Of a stretch of 64,000 nt of DNA, positions 61,393 through 64,000 are shown piece after piece. The DNA comes from Prorocentrum cordatum (taxonomy: Eukaryota > Sar > Dinophyceae > Prorocentrales > Prorocentraceae), in the NCBI GenBank assembly GCA_963575745.1, contig CAUYUJ010001337.1, positions 274,650-338,649 on the forward strand. Direction: 5' to 3'. The notes under the pieces are model-generated. The model saw only the letters and a program-made list of their open reading frames with translations. It was not told the DNA's origin and did no database searches. A program made the position numbers and the translations under genes. Each line of letters starts with the position of its first letter. The first letter of the stretch is position 1.

Positions 61393-61715
61393 CCGAGGTC
61401 CTGGGCAGGGACGCGCAGGCGGCCACGGACATGTACCTCGACGGTGGGTCCGAGCCGCCGCTCTGCGCCGCCGTGAGGCTCGGGTGCGACGAGCGGGTCT
61501 TCGAGGTCCTGCTCGGCCATGGCCTGGACGTCAATGCCACGGACGCGCGCGGGCGCTCCCCGCTTGCCCTCCTCGGCGCCGAGTCCGCCCCGCAGCTGCC
61601 TCGCCCGTGCCGCCCGGCTGGCGCAGGGGCGGCGGCCCAGCGGCTGGAGGGGCGCCGGGTGCGCATCGCTGCGGCACTCCTCCGGGCAGGTGCCGAGGCA
61701 GAGGTCCCGCTCTGA
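61393..61715 (+). CDS. Ankyrin-repeat protein fragment (exon-like)
   Basis: The frame gives 'EPPLCAAVRLGCDERVFEVL' followed by 'LGHGLDVNATDARGRSPLAL', a good ankyrin repeat: the 'A...G....V..LL..G.DVNA.D..G.SPL' spacing is present. A weaker second unit ends in 'IAAALLRAGAEAEV'. An ATG lies at 61431, but the protein-like reading starts upstream at about 61393, just after 'CGCCCGAG|GTCC', so this is more likely an internal exon. It may end at the stop at 61713 or splice at 'GAG|GTCCCG' near 61702. Ankyrin repeats mediate protein-protein contacts; no other domain is seen. It could also be a pseudogene piece. Confidence 0.5.
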
Positions 61716-62225
61716 GATTCGAGTTGTGCTGCGGGCCTGAGTTTTATCTACACCCAGTGCGTTTTGGACTCTCCTGGAAGGGGCCCCACAAGGTCGATGC
61801 GCGCTGGATGTGGCGAAGACTCGAACCTCTAAGGGCCAGACTTTCATCCGTATCCAGTGCGCCTCGGGTTTCTCAGGAAGGGAGCCCGAAACCCCAAGCT
61901 GCAGTGAATGTAGACACAAGTCCTGCCCGCATATGCGTTGTCACCGTGTGCTGCGAGGACGTAATTAAGCTTCGCTCAGACTGGGGAAGCGTCGTGCGTC
62001 CTTCTTTGTTGAGTCGACGGTGTCCTCGATGCTGGGAAGCGCCGTCTGTGCGAGCTCTATCCTCGCTTGCCGCGCATCCCTCATTCAGCTGCGGTCCATG
62101 GCCATCGTCAAATTCTCTCTCGACGACACTCGACGGCAGCTATAGTTTAGAGAACCCTGGGATGTAGGCAGACCTCACGCATCAGACTCCACTACCAAGG
62201 AAAGAGCGTGTTCTATCGCTGCTGG
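61716..62225. other. No gene recognised
   Basis: 'GATTCGAGTTGTGCTGCGGGCCTGAG' with 'ATCTACACCCAGTGCG' at 61717-61765 resembles 'AGACTCGAACCTCTAAGGGCCAGAC' with 'ATCCGTATCCAGTGCGCC' at 61818-61865, a diverged tandem pair of about 100 bp. The rest is unique. Confidence 0.35.
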
Positions 62226-62226
62226 C

Positions 62227-62402
62227 GGAAAACCGGGGGGGGTCACCACCGGTTCGAACCCCCCCCCCCCCCCCCCCTTCCGGAAAACCGGGGGGGGTCA
62301 CTACCGGTTCGAACCCCTACCCCCCCCTCCCCCCAGCTCATCATGAAAAGGGGGGGGGTCACTACCGGTTCGAACCCCCCCCCCCCTCCTCTCGAAAACC
62401 GA
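62227..62402. repeat. G/C-run tandem repeat, left flank of minisatellite
   Basis: About four copies of 'AAAACCGGGGGGGGTCAC' plus 'TACCGGTTCGAACCCC' with long C runs of variable length. The reverse complement of the same unit occurs at 63047-63170. Confidence 0.93.
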
Positions 62403-62409
62403 GTGGGGG

Positions 62410-63000
62410 TGCGGACAGTGGTGGGGACGGCGTTGGTGGGGACAGTGGTGAGGGGACAGCGGGACAGTGGTGGGGACAGCGGGGGGACAGTGGGACAGTG
62501 GTGGGGACGGTAGTGGTGGGGACAGTGGTGGGGACAATGGTGGGAACAGGGGGGACAGTGGACAGTGGTGGGAACGGTGGTGGTGGGGACAGTGGTGTGG
62601 GGACAGTGGGAATGAGGTGGAAACACTGGGACAGTGGAGGGTACAATGGTGGTGGGGACACTGGTAAAGGCGGTGGCGAGGACGGCGGTGGGACAATGGG
62701 ACAGAGGTACAGTGGGGACAATGGTGGGGACAGTGGGGACAGTGGTAGAAACAGTGGGACAGCTCAGTGGGACAGCGGAGGAGTCAGTGGGACAGTGGGG
62801 ACAGTGGGGATAGGCAGTGGTTGGGTCCGTGGAGACAGTGGGGAGAGTGGAACCGTGGTGGGAACAGTTGTGGGAACAGTGGGGACAGTGCGACAGTGGT
62901 GGGGGCATTGGTGGGGACAATAGGGACGGTGGTGGAACCAGTGGGGACAGTGGTGGTGAGGACAGTGGCGCTGGGAACAACAGTGGGGGATGTGATGCGA
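62410..63000. repeat. 'GGGGACAGTGGT' minisatellite
   Basis: About 590 bp of degenerate 9-15-bp units such as 'GGGACAGTGGTGGGGACAGT', 'GGAACAGTGG' and 'GGCGGTGG'. Several frames are open on both strands as a result. Confidence 0.95.
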
Positions 63001-63046
63001 GCGGTGGTAGGGACCGGGAGTCGTTTGCTGGCGGTGCGTGGGGTGG

Positions 63047-63320
63047 GGGGGGTCGAACCGGTAGTGACCCCCCTCCGGTTTTCGAGGGGGGGGGGGGGTT
63101 CCAACCGGTAGTGACCCCCCCCGGTTTTCCGGATCCGGAGGGGGGGGGGGGGGGGTTCGAACCGAGACCCCCCCGGCTTTCGAGGGGGAGGGGGGGGGGG
63201 GGGGGAGGGGTTAGGGGAGGGGGGGGGGGGGTTTGCCGGGGGGAGGGGGGGGGGGGGGGGGGAGGGGTTCCGGCAGGGGGGGGGGGGGATTTTCGGAGGG
63301 GGGGGGGGGGGGGAACCCCG
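63047..63320. repeat. G/C-run tandem repeat in inverted orientation, plus poly-G tract
   Basis: 'AACCGGTAGTGACCCCCC' and 'CGGTTTTCGAGGGGGG' are the reverse complement of the unit at 62227. From 63185 onward the tract is mostly G runs with A, T or CC interruptions. Base-exact length is unlikely to be reliable in any assembly. Confidence 0.9.
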
Positions 63321-64000
63321 GGCTCCGGAGGAAAAGGTTGGCAATTTTCCACAGTAAAGCGGCGGTGGATCACGCTCTCTCCTACCAAGAGATGTAACCT
63401 GTGCATACTTTGGCCATCTTGGCTCCTCTAAATCTTGCAAGGGGGGCTAAACTTCGAGGGGCCAATCCCTCGGCATGCCTCCCACGCGCTCAAGATCATT
63501 GTCATAATGCTTTCAAGATAGGTAGGCGCTGTGCGACACTACAGGCCGTTTTGTACAGACGGTGTGCAATACACCCTTGGCATCTGCACAGCTCTGGTTG
63601 ACAGTGGGCTTGGCCTTCCGAAGATACAGCATATGGCCAGCTGCCCACAGACGCCGGGTCTGAGAGTGAATGAGCAAAAATGTGTCATCGTCAGGAGTGG
63701 TGGGTGGTCCTTTGGTGCGTGTGGTGGGGGCACGACATGTCTTGCCGCGGGGCTTTCTTCCACACGCGAGCCGCAAGGGGCGGGCCACTCTGCGGAATGG
63801 TTATCGTGGCGCCGCTGGCCGTTGTCTGATGGTGCGGCTGTTGTTGTTCTCCGAACTTTATAAAATCTGGGGCAGCATATCTAAGCATGCTTTGTTTTCT
63901 GTAGTGCCACAAGTTGTGAATGAATAGCATGTCATACTGCATCCCGTGGGATTTTCTATAAATTGGCTGGACATTCCCTGTCGCAGGGCCGACATTATGG
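63321..64000. other. Right end of window, no gene recognised
   Basis: Moderate GC, non-repetitive. Plus and minus frames up to about 110 codons overlap at 63513-63863, with no signature. An exon extending past the window is possible. Confidence 0.35.

Noticed and set aside
62240-62262. tRNA B-box-like 'GGTTCGAACCC'
   Set aside because: It recurs in every unit of the G/C-run repeat, and there is no A box, acceptor stem or cloverleaf around it.
63180-63320. Possible telomere because of G runs
   Set aside because: No TTTAGGG or other regular telomeric unit; runs are variable and lie inside the window.

Overview
The window looks like nuclear DNA of a dinoflagellate-type protist with a very large, GC-rich, gene-poor genome. 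The reasons are its extreme repeat content (simple-sequence tracts, complex satellites, many short terminal-inverted-repeat elements), an intronless sugar-phosphate-translocator gene, and a tyrosine-recombinase retroelement of a kind I associate with protists. The genus is not proven; a Prorocentrum-like genome would fit. Only a few per cent of the 64 kb is convincingly coding.

Layout. 1-4.5 kb: short inverted-repeat elements, (GAC)n tracts and older repeats. 4.67-5.63 kb: an intact one-exon triose-phosphate-translocator-family gene whose first codons lie in the right end of a repeat element. 5.6-10.1 kb: mostly unannotatable, with a CT-rich tract. 10.12-10.98 kb and 18.2-20.2 kb: a dispersed satellite-like repeat rich in 'GCCGTCTTGG'. 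It is split by the main feature, a 7.25-kb retroelement at 10,977-18,224. 21-25 kb: more inverted-repeat elements and a 165-bp satellite with a six-monomer higher-order unit. 27-31 kb: two tandem copies of a roughly 930-bp unit and a 0.5-kb segmental repeat pair. 34.8-37.0 kb: a satellite whose monomer changes from about 78 to about 100 bp. 39-56 kb: large microsatellites, several inverted-repeat elements and one uncertain minus-strand acidic ORF. 56-64 kb: further inverted-repeat elements, a near-perfect palindrome, a hexamer array, an ankyrin-repeat fragment and a minisatellite bounded by inverted repeats.

The most interesting system is the retroelement. It has split direct repeats in the order A1 - genes - B1 - A2 - B2, which is the Ngaro-type plan of tyrosine-recombinase (YR) retrotransposons. 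It encodes a small membrane-protein-like ORF, a gag-like protein with an RGG tail, reverse transcriptase, RNase H (frame-shifted), a tyrosine recombinase with its R...HxxR...W...Y residues, and a C5-cytosine-methyltransferase-like domain (frame-shifted) next to the terminal repeats. An unfilled copy of the insertion target lies about 1.7 kb downstream (19,921-19,960). It fixes the element ends and shows insertion without an obvious target-site duplication. The frame breaks suggest decay of this copy, although the RNase H break could also be recoding.

All coordinates of repeats were found by eye and may be off by several bases; alignments to other copies were not possible here.
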